Shown piece by piece: positions 1 through 6,433 of a DNA stretch of 33,445 nt; the stretch's first letter is position 1, and every line of letters starts with the position of its first letter. A model generated the notes under the pieces. It was not told the DNA's origin. It did not search any database and was given only the letters and a program-made list of their open reading frames with translations. Both the position numbers and the translations under genes were made by a program. Source of the DNA: Candidatus Finniella inopinata (GTDB lineage: Bacteria; Pseudomonadota; Alphaproteobacteria; Paracaedibacterales; CAITNM01); NCBI GenBank assembly GCA_943322985.2, contig CALPGA020000013.1:1-33445 (forward strand). Direction: 5' to 3'.

Positions 1-2
1 AG

Positions 3-242
3 CATCGCGCACATGTGGAAGAGCACGCTCACGAAGTTATAGCAGCTGAGCATAACCATGATGCTGCAAATAGGTCTCATGAGCATTCTCAAGGTCACGT
101 GGTTTCTGCTTTGGCATCTCCATCGCTGTCTGATCATTTGGGAAATTTATTTAGTGCAAATCGTGTGCATTCTGAGGAGCATGTTCATGCTGAAAGAGCG
201 CACAGTAATGAGCACTTACATCAAGAGCGCACTCATCATTAG
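3..242 (+). CDS. His-rich repeat protein, C-terminal part (5' end outside window)
   Basis: The reading frame is already open at the left edge of the window, so this is the tail of a longer gene and the GTG at 15 need not be a start. The visible 79 residues are dominated by His and Glu with many H-x-H pairs. An 11-residue unit of the pattern R-x-H-S-x-E-H-x-H-x-E is repeated at nt 162-194 and 195-227, with a partial third copy to the stop, and a diverged copy sits at nt 6-38. Such tails usually bind Zn, Ni or Cu ions, but that is inference from composition. No catalytic domain is visible, so the protein family cannot be named. The gene ends just before a hairpin terminator shared with the convergent gene on the other strand. 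Confidence 0.6.
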   Translation, partial: HRAHVEEHAHEVIAAEHNHDAANRSHEHSQGHVVSALASPSLSDHLGNLFSANRVHSEEHVHAERAHSNEHLHQERTHH

Positions 243-256
243 GCATATTCAATATG

Positions 257-284
257 AAAGCCGCCTTAAAAAAGCGGCTTTTCT
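257..284. terminator. Bidirectional intrinsic terminator
   Basis: A perfect 8-bp stem (AAAGCCGC 257-264 with GCGGCTTT 274-281) has a 9-base loop. It is followed by T residues on the plus strand and has an A-rich flank that becomes T-rich on the minus strand. It lies between two convergent genes, and the minus-strand stop codon (266-268) falls inside the loop, so it plausibly ends transcription from both sides. Confidence 0.8.
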
Positions 285-2146
285 TTGATTTGATCCTTGA
301 GTTGTCTTGGAATATATATCCATTTTTCAATACCTTGATCTAAAGCTTGTATCATTAGCGATTTGCCATATGCAGTATCTTTTTCATGAATATGCTCAAT
401 TCCCTTAAGCCATAGCGCAAAAGGGTCTTTTGCATTTCTTGCAAGCATTGTCTTGATAAAGTCTTTTGCTGTATCTGCTTGTTGATTTTCAATAAGCTCT
501 TTTATGTAAGGCACTAATAAATCACTGCGTCTCGGTGCTTTTTGCAGAATAGCATGCGCAATATTTTCCCGCAGGTTTCTTTTTTCATTATCCGATCCCT
601 GAAAAAATTGCATTCCATGAAGCATTGCTACATCAAGGACTAAGGGGCTATTTTTTGCATCATAGACACGAAAGGCCATATTAAGCTCAGTGGCAATTGC
701 GTTGGACGGTGTTCGGTTTACTTTTTTTAATGTGTTTATAACAAAGTGCCCAAGGTGAAATCCTTGATAATTGTAGGTGCTTTTTACTGCTTCATCAGTC
801 GGTAATTTTTTATTGTGCGCAAATCTGTAAAATAAAGACTTTGGATTTGCAGGATATAACACTGCTGTTTGCCAATAAGTAACTGCTCCATGTGCACAAA
901 GCACAGTTGAAATGCATAACCATAAAATAAGCAGGGGTGTTTTGGTAACGCAGATTTTGTCTTGATTTAAGGTTGATAATCCCAATACAAAAAATGGCCA
1001 TACACATATTAAGGTAAACCATGTAGAGGTTAAGCAGCCAAAAAGAACAGAAAATAAGAGCACACTAAATGAAGGTTTTGCAGAAGTTTGCTGGGAGAAT
1101 GGCGATAAAACTAACATTACATAAAAAATTAATCCGATTAATCCAATGCTAAACAAAGCTTCAGCACCCAAGTGCATGCAATGAAAATCGAGTCGTTCTA
1201 TGCCATCCCAGCTAGGATTCCAAGAATGATTCCTAAAAAATTCTACAGGCAGCGAGGTTATTGTTTTTTGAAGATTTTCGAAATAATGCCCCCAACCATG
1301 ACCAAACAGTAAACTTAAGGGTTCATCTTGCCAAGTGATAACATAGCTTTGAATGGCGAGCTTTCTAGACCCCAGAGTTGAAAATTGTTGCCAATTACCT
1401 AAGGTGTAGATGGCTATTAAACTTGCTAATGGTACACTAGCGCACAAGTATTTTTGCAGGTTGTGTTCACGTTTAGTTTTTCTGGTTATCAACCAGAAAC
1501 ATGCTACTACAAAAACTGCTACCGATGCTGTTTTATTATGTGACATAAACAAGAGAAAGCTACTTAATAACACAAGAATTACGTATTTTATTTTATTGGT
1601 AGTAAGTGTGCTGATTGTGTATATTCCCAAAGCAATTGGGGCTAAAAATGCGCCAAAAACATAAGGTAGCCAATTAGGGCTAATGTTTAAGCCATGTTTG
1701 GGGTGATGCAAAAAAACCAAAAACCCTGCGGTAGCTCCAGCAAATATTGCAGACCAATGAATTATTTTTTTGGAAGTGTTATCTAAGCCAAAAGAAAGAA
1801 TAGATAGTCCACAAAATAAAATGGTTCCTTCTCCTAACAGAGGGGTTCCGAAGTGGTGTACAGTTGGATTTTTTACCCATAGAGTGCTAATCAATGAAAG
1901 CAACGCTAAACCAGTAAAAATGAGTGTATGTTTCGAAAAAAACAATTCTTTTTTTGCTGCAAGCAAAACAATTAAACACGAACCAATTAGAAAAAATACT
2001 ATGTGAGCCGCAACCAGTGGGCATTCTGAATCAACCCAAATACCAATTCTAAATGGCGGCAGCGCTGCTACAAACAGCCAGAAACTGATAGCTATTGCAA
2101 TAGATAAAAAATTTTCAAATATATTTTTAAATTTTATATTTTTTAT
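266..2146 (-). CDS. O-antigen ligase/polymerase-like polytopic membrane protein
   Basis: The product looks like an inner-membrane protein of the O-antigen ligase/Wzy polymerase type, which joins or polymerises lipid-linked glycans on the periplasmic face. About ten or more hydrophobic helices are followed by a large loop with G-H-G-W-G-H and H-x(7)-D-G-I-E-R-L-D-F-H elements, more helices, and a soluble C-terminal part of about 200 residues with a TPR-like helical look. The first ATG/GTG/TTG in this frame is a TTG at 1966. However, the frame stays open to 2158, and the extra residues read as two convincing membrane helices. An ATA codon at 2146-2144 lies 7 bases after an AAAAAGG ribosome-binding site (2160-2154), so I place the start there (626 aa). 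TTG 1966 (566 aa) is the conservative alternative. Family assignment is by motif and topology only. Confidence 0.65.
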   Translation of the reverse strand: MKNIKFKNIFENFLSIAIAISFWLFVAALPPFRIGIWVDSECPLVAAHIVFFLIGSCLIVLLAAKKELFFSKHTLIFTGLALLSLISTLWVKNPTVHHFGTPLLGEGTILFCGLSILSFGLDNTSKKIIHWSAIFAGATAGFLVFLHHPKHGLNISPNWLPYVFGAFLAPIALGIYTISTLTTNKIKYVILVLLSSFLLFMSHNKTASVAVFVVACFWLITRKTKREHNLQKYLCASVPLASLIAIYTLGNWQQFSTLGSRKLAIQSYVITWQDEPLSLLFGHGWGHYFENLQKTITSLPVEFFRNHSWNPSWDGIERLDFHCMHLGAEALFSIGLIGLIFYVMLVLSPFSQQTSAKPSFSVLLFSVLFGCLTSTWFTLICVWPFFVLGLSTLNQDKICVTKTPLLILWLCISTVLCAHGAVTYWQTAVLYPANPKSLFYRFAHNKKLPTDEAVKSTYNYQGFHLGHFVINTLKKVNRTPSNAIATELNMAFRVYDAKNSPLVLDVAMLHGMQFFQGSDNEKRNLRENIAHAILQKAPRRSDLLVPYIKELIENQQADTAKDFIKTMLARNAKDPFALWLKGIEHIHEKDTAYGKSLMIQALDQGIEKWIYIPRQLKDQIKEKPLF

Positions 2147-2366
2147 GACCGCGCCTTTTTAAAATTTTTATATCTATAAGTTTTACCTATTTTTAGTTTT
2201 TAGGTAAGTTTTGAGTGGTGAAAAATTAAAAATCAATTTTTACAAGGCAGAACCGTGCTTAAAAGACAACGGTTGGTTAAAATCATAGCGTATTCATAAA
2301 ATGTGTTGCAGGAAAATTCTGAATTGTTTGTTACATTGATTCTGTTAAGTCATAGTTTCGTATCCC

Positions 2367-3311
2367 GTGGGCAAGTTTTGCGCGCTTTTTTTGTTTTCTG
2401 TTACCACTCTTTTGGGTGAGCCAAATTATTCCTCTTCAGAACCAGTACAGGTCGTTAAATCAGTCGATCAAGCAAGCAACAGAGAGCCTGCTGCTTCTGA
2501 TGTGGAGGCTGCAGAACAGCAAAAATCTGTGGAAGAAATTTCTCCAAAAGCAGCGCCTGTCAAGCCAGATGAGCCCCAATCTTTTAAGCTCATGCCACAT
2601 AAAGCCATTTATGATATTCAACTTCATCCACGTAAAAAACCAAATGATCCAACGGTTAGTAAGGTCACTGGCCAAAGTTCTATTGAGATTATTAAAACAA
2701 AAGAAGGTTGGGTTTATAGACAGAATTTAGAAGTGCAAATTCATTACCATGATGGGACAACAACAACCATTGAACGAAATATTGCTTCGTGGGAATCTCT
2801 TACTGAAGTATCTTTTCACATCGAAAATTTTCGTGATGGTGCATCAGAATCTCTTTTGCAAGGTGGAGCTGAGGTGACGGAAGAAGGAGGCTGGCGAGTT
2901 TATTTTCAAAAACCAGAAATGGATGGTTTCATGACAAATCAGCAGCTTGTATTTCCGATTGGTCATCTAGAAAAAATACTGGAAACTATTGAAAAAGGGA
3001 AAAATATTTTATCTGATCAAATTGTTTTTGATGCTGCTTATGAAGTACACGACCCTGTGCGAATTAATACTGTGATTACGCCATTAAAAGATAAAAGGGT
3101 ATCTTTGAAAGATAATTCTCTTTTGCCTTCAAGTAAAATATGGCGCCTGCAAGAAGCATTGTATGATCTTGAGTCAGCTGATCCAGTTCCTGATTATGAA
3201 GAAAGCAATGTTGATCTATTTTCCACAGGTGTAATAAGCACCAAAGAAATAACTTGGGGTGAGGGCATCACCGTTGTGATGAAGCTCAAAGAACTAACAG
3301 TTTATCAGTGA
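2367..3311 (+). CDS. EipB-like (DUF1849) periplasmic envelope protein
   Basis: This is a 314-residue secreted protein. A GTG start gives a short hydrophobic signal segment (residues 2-17), then an acidic, Ser/Pro/Glu-rich linker to about residue 73. A beta-rich domain follows, opening with L-M-P-H-K-A-I-Y-D-I, the typical opening of the EipB/DUF1849 family. Other family-like elements are the S-W-E-S-L segment, G-G-A-E, the F-P-I-G-H-L-E-K-I stretch and the late P-D-Y-E-E-S-N block. EipB is known from Brucella as a beta-spiral periplasmic protein needed for envelope integrity, so a similar role is inferred. No cysteine occurs outside the signal segment, unlike EipB as I recall it, where a Cys pair forms a disulfide. 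No clear Shine-Dalgarno precedes the GTG, but an in-frame TAA lies 21 nt upstream. Confidence 0.72.
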   Translation: MGKFCALFLFSVTTLLGEPNYSSSEPVQVVKSVDQASNREPAASDVEAAEQQKSVEEISPKAAPVKPDEPQSFKLMPHKAIYDIQLHPRKKPNDPTVSKVTGQSSIEIIKTKEGWVYRQNLEVQIHYHDGTTTTIERNIASWESLTEVSFHIENFRDGASESLLQGGAEVTEEGGWRVYFQKPEMDGFMTNQQLVFPIGHLEKILETIEKGKNILSDQIVFDAAYEVHDPVRINTVITPLKDKRVSLKDNSLLPSSKIWRLQEALYDLESADPVPDYEESNVDLFSTGVISTKEITWGEGITVVMKLKELTVYQ

Positions 3312-3407
3312 TAATATCATAGTAAGCTTAACCTAACTGAAAATCCTGATGGTGATGTTGATCTGATTATTTCTAATCGTCATTAATTTTTTTTTGGTAA
3401 ATATTAC

Positions 3408-3434
3408 TTGACCTTAGCTGATTGTTTTTATAGT
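3408..3434 (+). promoter_or_regulatory. Putative sigma70-type promoter for the regulator/antiterminator pair
   Basis: TTGACC (3408-3413) matches a -35 box. TATAGT (3429-3434) gives a 15-base spacer; the overlapping TAGTGT (3431-3436) gives 17. Transcription would begin near 3440, only a few bases before ATG 3444. The mRNA would therefore be nearly leaderless, consistent with the lack of a Shine-Dalgarno there. Confidence 0.4.
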
Positions 3435-3443
3435 GTTCTTTCT

Positions 3444-4070
3444 ATGAACGCTAATCTAAAAAATTCATTGAGCACTTTTCAAAAAACAAAAGATCAGGCT
3501 GATCGCAGAGTTCTTTTAAGTCTTCTTAGTGCGCTTGGAAATAATCCTGAAGTTTCTCAGCGAAGACTTGCTGGTGATTTAGGTGTGGCTTTGGGATTAG
3601 TTAACACATATTTGAGGCGTTGTGTGGTTAAAGGGTGGATTCGTGCACGTGAGATCTCTCCTCAAAGAATTTCATATTTTTTAACACCAGAAGGATTTTC
3701 AGAAAAAAGCCGTATGGTCTCTGACTATCTAAGTAGGTCGCTACATTTTTTTAGAGATGCTAAATATCAATGTGAAGCTGCATTTTCTGTATGTGTAAAA
3801 AATGAGTGGAAAAATATAGCACTTGTTGGGGCTGGCGACTTAAGAGACATAGCGGTTTTGGTTGCTACCAGTGCTGGTGTTTGTGTTACATTACTAGATA
3901 ATGAAAGCAATGCTGATCTAAGTAGCTTTGATGCCGTTTTAATCACAGATGTGCTTAATCCCCAAATTATTTACGATAATATAAAGAGTCAGATCTCTGA
4001 AGAAAAATTATTGCTTCTGGAGTTACTTCACATATCCGATCATGATTTTTTAATGGAGCGAAGCGCATGA
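3444..4070 (+). CDS. Winged-helix regulator with nucleotide-binding-like C-terminal domain
   Basis: This 208-residue protein is probably a transcription regulator of the polysaccharide cluster. Residues about 20-85 form a winged helix-turn-helix (S-Q-R-R-L-A-G-D-L-G-V-A-L-G recognition segment, then a wing ending S-Y-F-L-T-P-E-G). Residues about 122-208 look like a small Rossmann-type domain with an A-L-V-G-A-G-D-L-R-D-I-A loop (about 126-137) and an F-D-A-V-L-I-T-D strand. That domain might sense a nucleotide sugar or cofactor (inference). A TTG at 3408 could extend the frame, but it looks like a -35 box, so I prefer ATG 3444. The stop overlaps the next gene's ATG by ATGA, so regulator and antiterminator are translationally coupled. 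Similar MarR-like proteins are common at the head of EPS and O-antigen loci. Confidence 0.7.
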   Translation: MNANLKNSLSTFQKTKDQADRRVLLSLLSALGNNPEVSQRRLAGDLGVALGLVNTYLRRCVVKGWIRAREISPQRISYFLTPEGFSEKSRMVSDYLSRSLHFFRDAKYQCEAAFSVCVKNEWKNIALVGAGDLRDIAVLVATSAGVCVTLLDNESNADLSSFDAVLITDVLNPQIIYDNIKSQISEEKLLLLELLHISDHDFLMERSA

Positions 4071-4561
4071 GCTGGTTTGTTGTGTATACTCAACCACTTA
4101 AAGAAATGGTTGCAAAGCAGCATCTTGAAGAGCAGGGATATGACGTTTACTTGCCAATGTTAAAAAAAAGTCGTCGCCACGCAAGGCGTGTGGATGAGGT
4201 GTTGCAGCCTTTATTTCCAAGATACTTATTTGTAGGACTAGACTTAAAAGTTGATGCGTGGAGGGCTGTTAATGGCACTAGAGGCGTTGCGTATTTGTTG
4301 TTGAATGATGGGCACCCTTTGGGTATACCTACATCTATCATTGAAGAATTAAAAACTCTAGAAAATGATGGGGTTGTGCCAATTATCTCTGTAAATGCTT
4401 TCACAAAAGGTGAAAGTCTACGTATTATGGGTGGTACTTTTAAAGATCAGATAGCAGTATTCCAAATGACGGACGATAAACAGCGAGTACAACTGTTGTT
4501 GAATTTTCTAGGTAGAGAGACAAGAATAACTGTGCCTGCTTACGCGGTTGAAGCGGCGTAA
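4067..4561 (+). CDS. NusG-family specialised antiterminator (RfaH-like)
   Basis: This 164-residue protein starts W-F-V-V-Y-T-Q-P-L-K-E, the typical opening of the NusG N-terminal domain. That domain runs to about residue 100 and contains the P-L-F-P-R-Y-L-F-V strand and the R-G-V-A-Y-L segment. A C-terminal KOW-like domain follows (about 113-160, G-E-S-L-R-I-M-G-G-T-F-K-D). Housekeeping NusG normally lies next to secE or rplK, which are absent here. The position at the head of a long polysaccharide operon fits an RfaH/LoaP-type paralogue that binds paused RNA polymerase and allows read-through of the distal genes. A ribosome-binding site (GGAGCG, 4055-4060) precedes the ATG, which overlaps the upstream stop. 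Which paralogue subgroup it belongs to is not resolved. Confidence 0.85.
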   Translation: MSWFVVYTQPLKEMVAKQHLEEQGYDVYLPMLKKSRRHARRVDEVLQPLFPRYLFVGLDLKVDAWRAVNGTRGVAYLLLNDGHPLGIPTSIIEELKTLENDGVVPIISVNAFTKGESLRIMGGTFKDQIAVFQMTDDKQRVQLLLNFLGRETRITVPAYAVEAA

Positions 4562-4574
4562 AGTTTGTAAAATA

Positions 4575-4624
4575 AATCTTGAAGCATCTCAAGATTAGAT
4601 CGTTTAATTTTTTTAAGTCTTGAG
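4575..4624 (+). promoter_or_regulatory. Leader with two mutually exclusive hairpins (attenuator-like)
   Basis: Three short arms compete. AATCTTGA (4575-4582) pairs perfectly with TCAAGATT (4589-4596). The same middle arm, CTCAAGA (4588-4594), pairs perfectly with TCTTGAG (4618-4624). A run of seven T lies between the second and third arms. The segment sits between the antiterminator gene and the first gene of the polysaccharide operon. An attenuation or pausing role is inference, and the stems are GC-poor. Confidence 0.4.
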
Positions 4625-4672
4625 TGATTTTCACCCAGACTGCGGCAGCTATAGAAAGATAATAATAAAGCG

Positions 4673-6433
4673 ATGTCATCGCCTTCTATTTCATCAGCAA
4701 TTCAAAAAATTAGATTTCTTCTAACAAAAGAAGAAAAACTAAAATGGGTTGGAATTGCGTTATTTGCATTGAGCACATCTTTACTAGAAGTTGTCACTGC
4801 ATCAGTTATTGTGGTTTTTGCGCAAGTGCTCAATCAGCCTGACATTGGTCAAAAATATTTGAGTATGGTTGGTTTTTCTAGTAGCTTAGCTCCTGGTCGA
4901 ATTGTTTTGTATATCGCGATCATTGTTGGAATTATTTATTTAGTAAAAAATCTTGTTGCTGCGGCAGAAGTGTTTTATCAAAATTTTACAATTCAAAAAA
5001 TGAACTACCTTTTTAAAGAGAAGCTACTTCATCGCTATGCCGAGGCTGATTATGCGTTTTATTTGACTCGAAATTCATCCTTAGGTGTGGCCGTAGTGGG
5101 AGGAGATGCCGAATTAATGTTTTCCGGTGGCATGATTTCTATAGCGAGTATTTTATCAGAAAGTATTATTTTTATCTGCCTGATTGGGATGGTTGTCTGT
5201 ATGAATCCTTCTTTAGCCATTACAATTTTCGGAGTTAGCGCTATTTTGTGGTTATTTTCTATAAAAATTATGCTGCCACAATTTTACAGATGGGGGCAAA
5301 GAATGCAAGAAGCTGCTCAGAACAGCAGTCAGAATTTATTACAATTTTTTCATGGATTTAAAGAAATTGTTCTTCTTGGTAAGCGAGAAACATTTGTTAA
5401 TGCCTTCCAATATCATTCTCGTAAAAAATCTCGGATTCAAGCCATTCAAACGGCTACTAATGCTCTGCCAAGAATGGTCATAGAGGTTTTATTTGTTGGG
5501 TTATTTGTAACAACGATTGCTTTTTTATGTTTAGAGCACGAAAGTCCTGTGCAGATGTTAGGGGTGTTGGGCGGATATCTTTATCTAGGGTTCCGTGTGA
5601 TGCCAGGATTGAATAGAGTCATTAATCTGCTGAATGCTTTTAAGGCCGCAATTCCTTCGATTGAGAGAGTTTATAAAGAATATACCACTGTGGCTGCCAA
5701 AGAAAGTTATGTAGATGTTCCTGGGTTTGTATTTAAGGGGTGCATTGAACTAAAGGATATTTCTTTTTGTTATCCTAATGTTAAAAAAAATGCTCTTCAA
5801 AATATTTCGTTTCAAATTAAAAAAGGCGAATGTATTGGTGTTGTTGGCGAGACTGGATCAGGAAAATCAACTTTAATCGATGTTCTTTTGGGGCTTCTAA
5901 AGCCACAAAAAGGCACAGTATTAATCGATGGTAAATATCCAGTTGGATCTTACCAGTGGCATCAAAAAATTGGTTATGTTCCGCAGAGTGTTTATTTAAC
6001 TGATGACACGATTGAGTCTAACATTGCTTTTGGTGAAAAAGAGATTGATGCGCTCAGGCTGAATACAGCAATTAATGCAGCGCAACTGCGTAAGTTCATC
6101 GACCAATTGCCAAATGGGGCTAAAACTTTCGTAGGAGAGCGTGGTATTCGTTTGTCTGGTGGTGAGCGTCAACGTATTTCGATCGCTAGAGCACTTTATC
6201 GTAATCCAGAAGTTTTGATTTTTGATGAAGCGACGTCTGCACTTGATAATGAAACCGAGGCAAGACTAATGGAAACAATTAATGCAGTGAGGCAAAACCG
6301 TACAGTTATTATGATTGCTCATCGTCTGACCACACTAAAAGATTGTGATCGGATAGTGGAGATGGATGGTGGAAAAATTAAGAAAATTACAGACAATAAA
6401 AATATTAAGGGGGCAGAAAATAGCCATGTTTAA
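4673..6433 (+). CDS. ABC transporter, fused permease/ATPase (PglK/MsbA-like glycolipid flippase)
   Basis: This 586-residue half-transporter has an N-terminal membrane domain (about six helices within residues 20-320) and a C-terminal ATPase. The nucleotide-binding motifs are intact: Walker A G-E-T-G-S-G-K-S-T (392-400), signature L-S-G-G-E-R-Q-R (494-501), Walker B V-L-I-F-D-E (514-519) and the H-loop A-H-R-L. It likely works as a homodimer in the inner membrane and flips an undecaprenyl-linked oligosaccharide to the periplasm, as PglK does in Campylobacter. No Wzx-type flippase is visible in the window, which supports this role. It is the first gene after the leader hairpins and overlaps the next coding region by 8 bases. 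Lipid A or peptide export is a less likely alternative. Confidence 0.85.
   Translation: MSSPSISSAIQKIRFLLTKEEKLKWVGIALFALSTSLLEVVTASVIVVFAQVLNQPDIGQKYLSMVGFSSSLAPGRIVLYIAIIVGIIYLVKNLVAAAEVFYQNFTIQKMNYLFKEKLLHRYAEADYAFYLTRNSSLGVAVVGGDAELMFSGGMISIASILSESIIFICLIGMVVCMNPSLAITIFGVSAILWLFSIKIMLPQFYRWGQRMQEAAQNSSQNLLQFFHGFKEIVLLGKRETFVNAFQYHSRKKSRIQAIQTATNALPRMVIEVLFVGLFVTTIAFLCLEHESPVQMLGVLGGYLYLGFRVMPGLNRVINLLNAFKAAIPSIERVYKEYTTVAAKESYVDVPGFVFKGCIELKDISFCYPNVKKNALQNISFQIKKGECIGVVGETGSGKSTLIDVLLGLLKPQKGTVLIDGKYPVGSYQWHQKIGYVPQSVYLTDDTIESNIAFGEKEIDALRLNTAINAAQLRKFIDQLPNGAKTFVGERGIRLSGGERQRISIARALYRNPEVLIFDEATSALDNETEARLMETINAVRQNRTVIMIAHRLTTLKDCDRIVEMDGGKIKKITDNKNIKGAENSHV

Noticed and set aside
2183-2207. 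Hairpin TTACCTA/TAGGTAA with T-rich loop as a terminator
   Set aside because: It has a 7-bp AT-rich stem with no clear T run after it, and it lies between divergent genes where no terminator is expected.
2251-2274. AACCGT/ACGGTT inverted repeat as a regulator operator
   Set aside because: Only six base pairs, single occurrence, no partner site seen.
3408-3443. TTG start that would lengthen the winged-helix protein by 12 residues
   Set aside because: TTGACC fits better as a -35 box, and the added residues do not resemble the family N-terminus.
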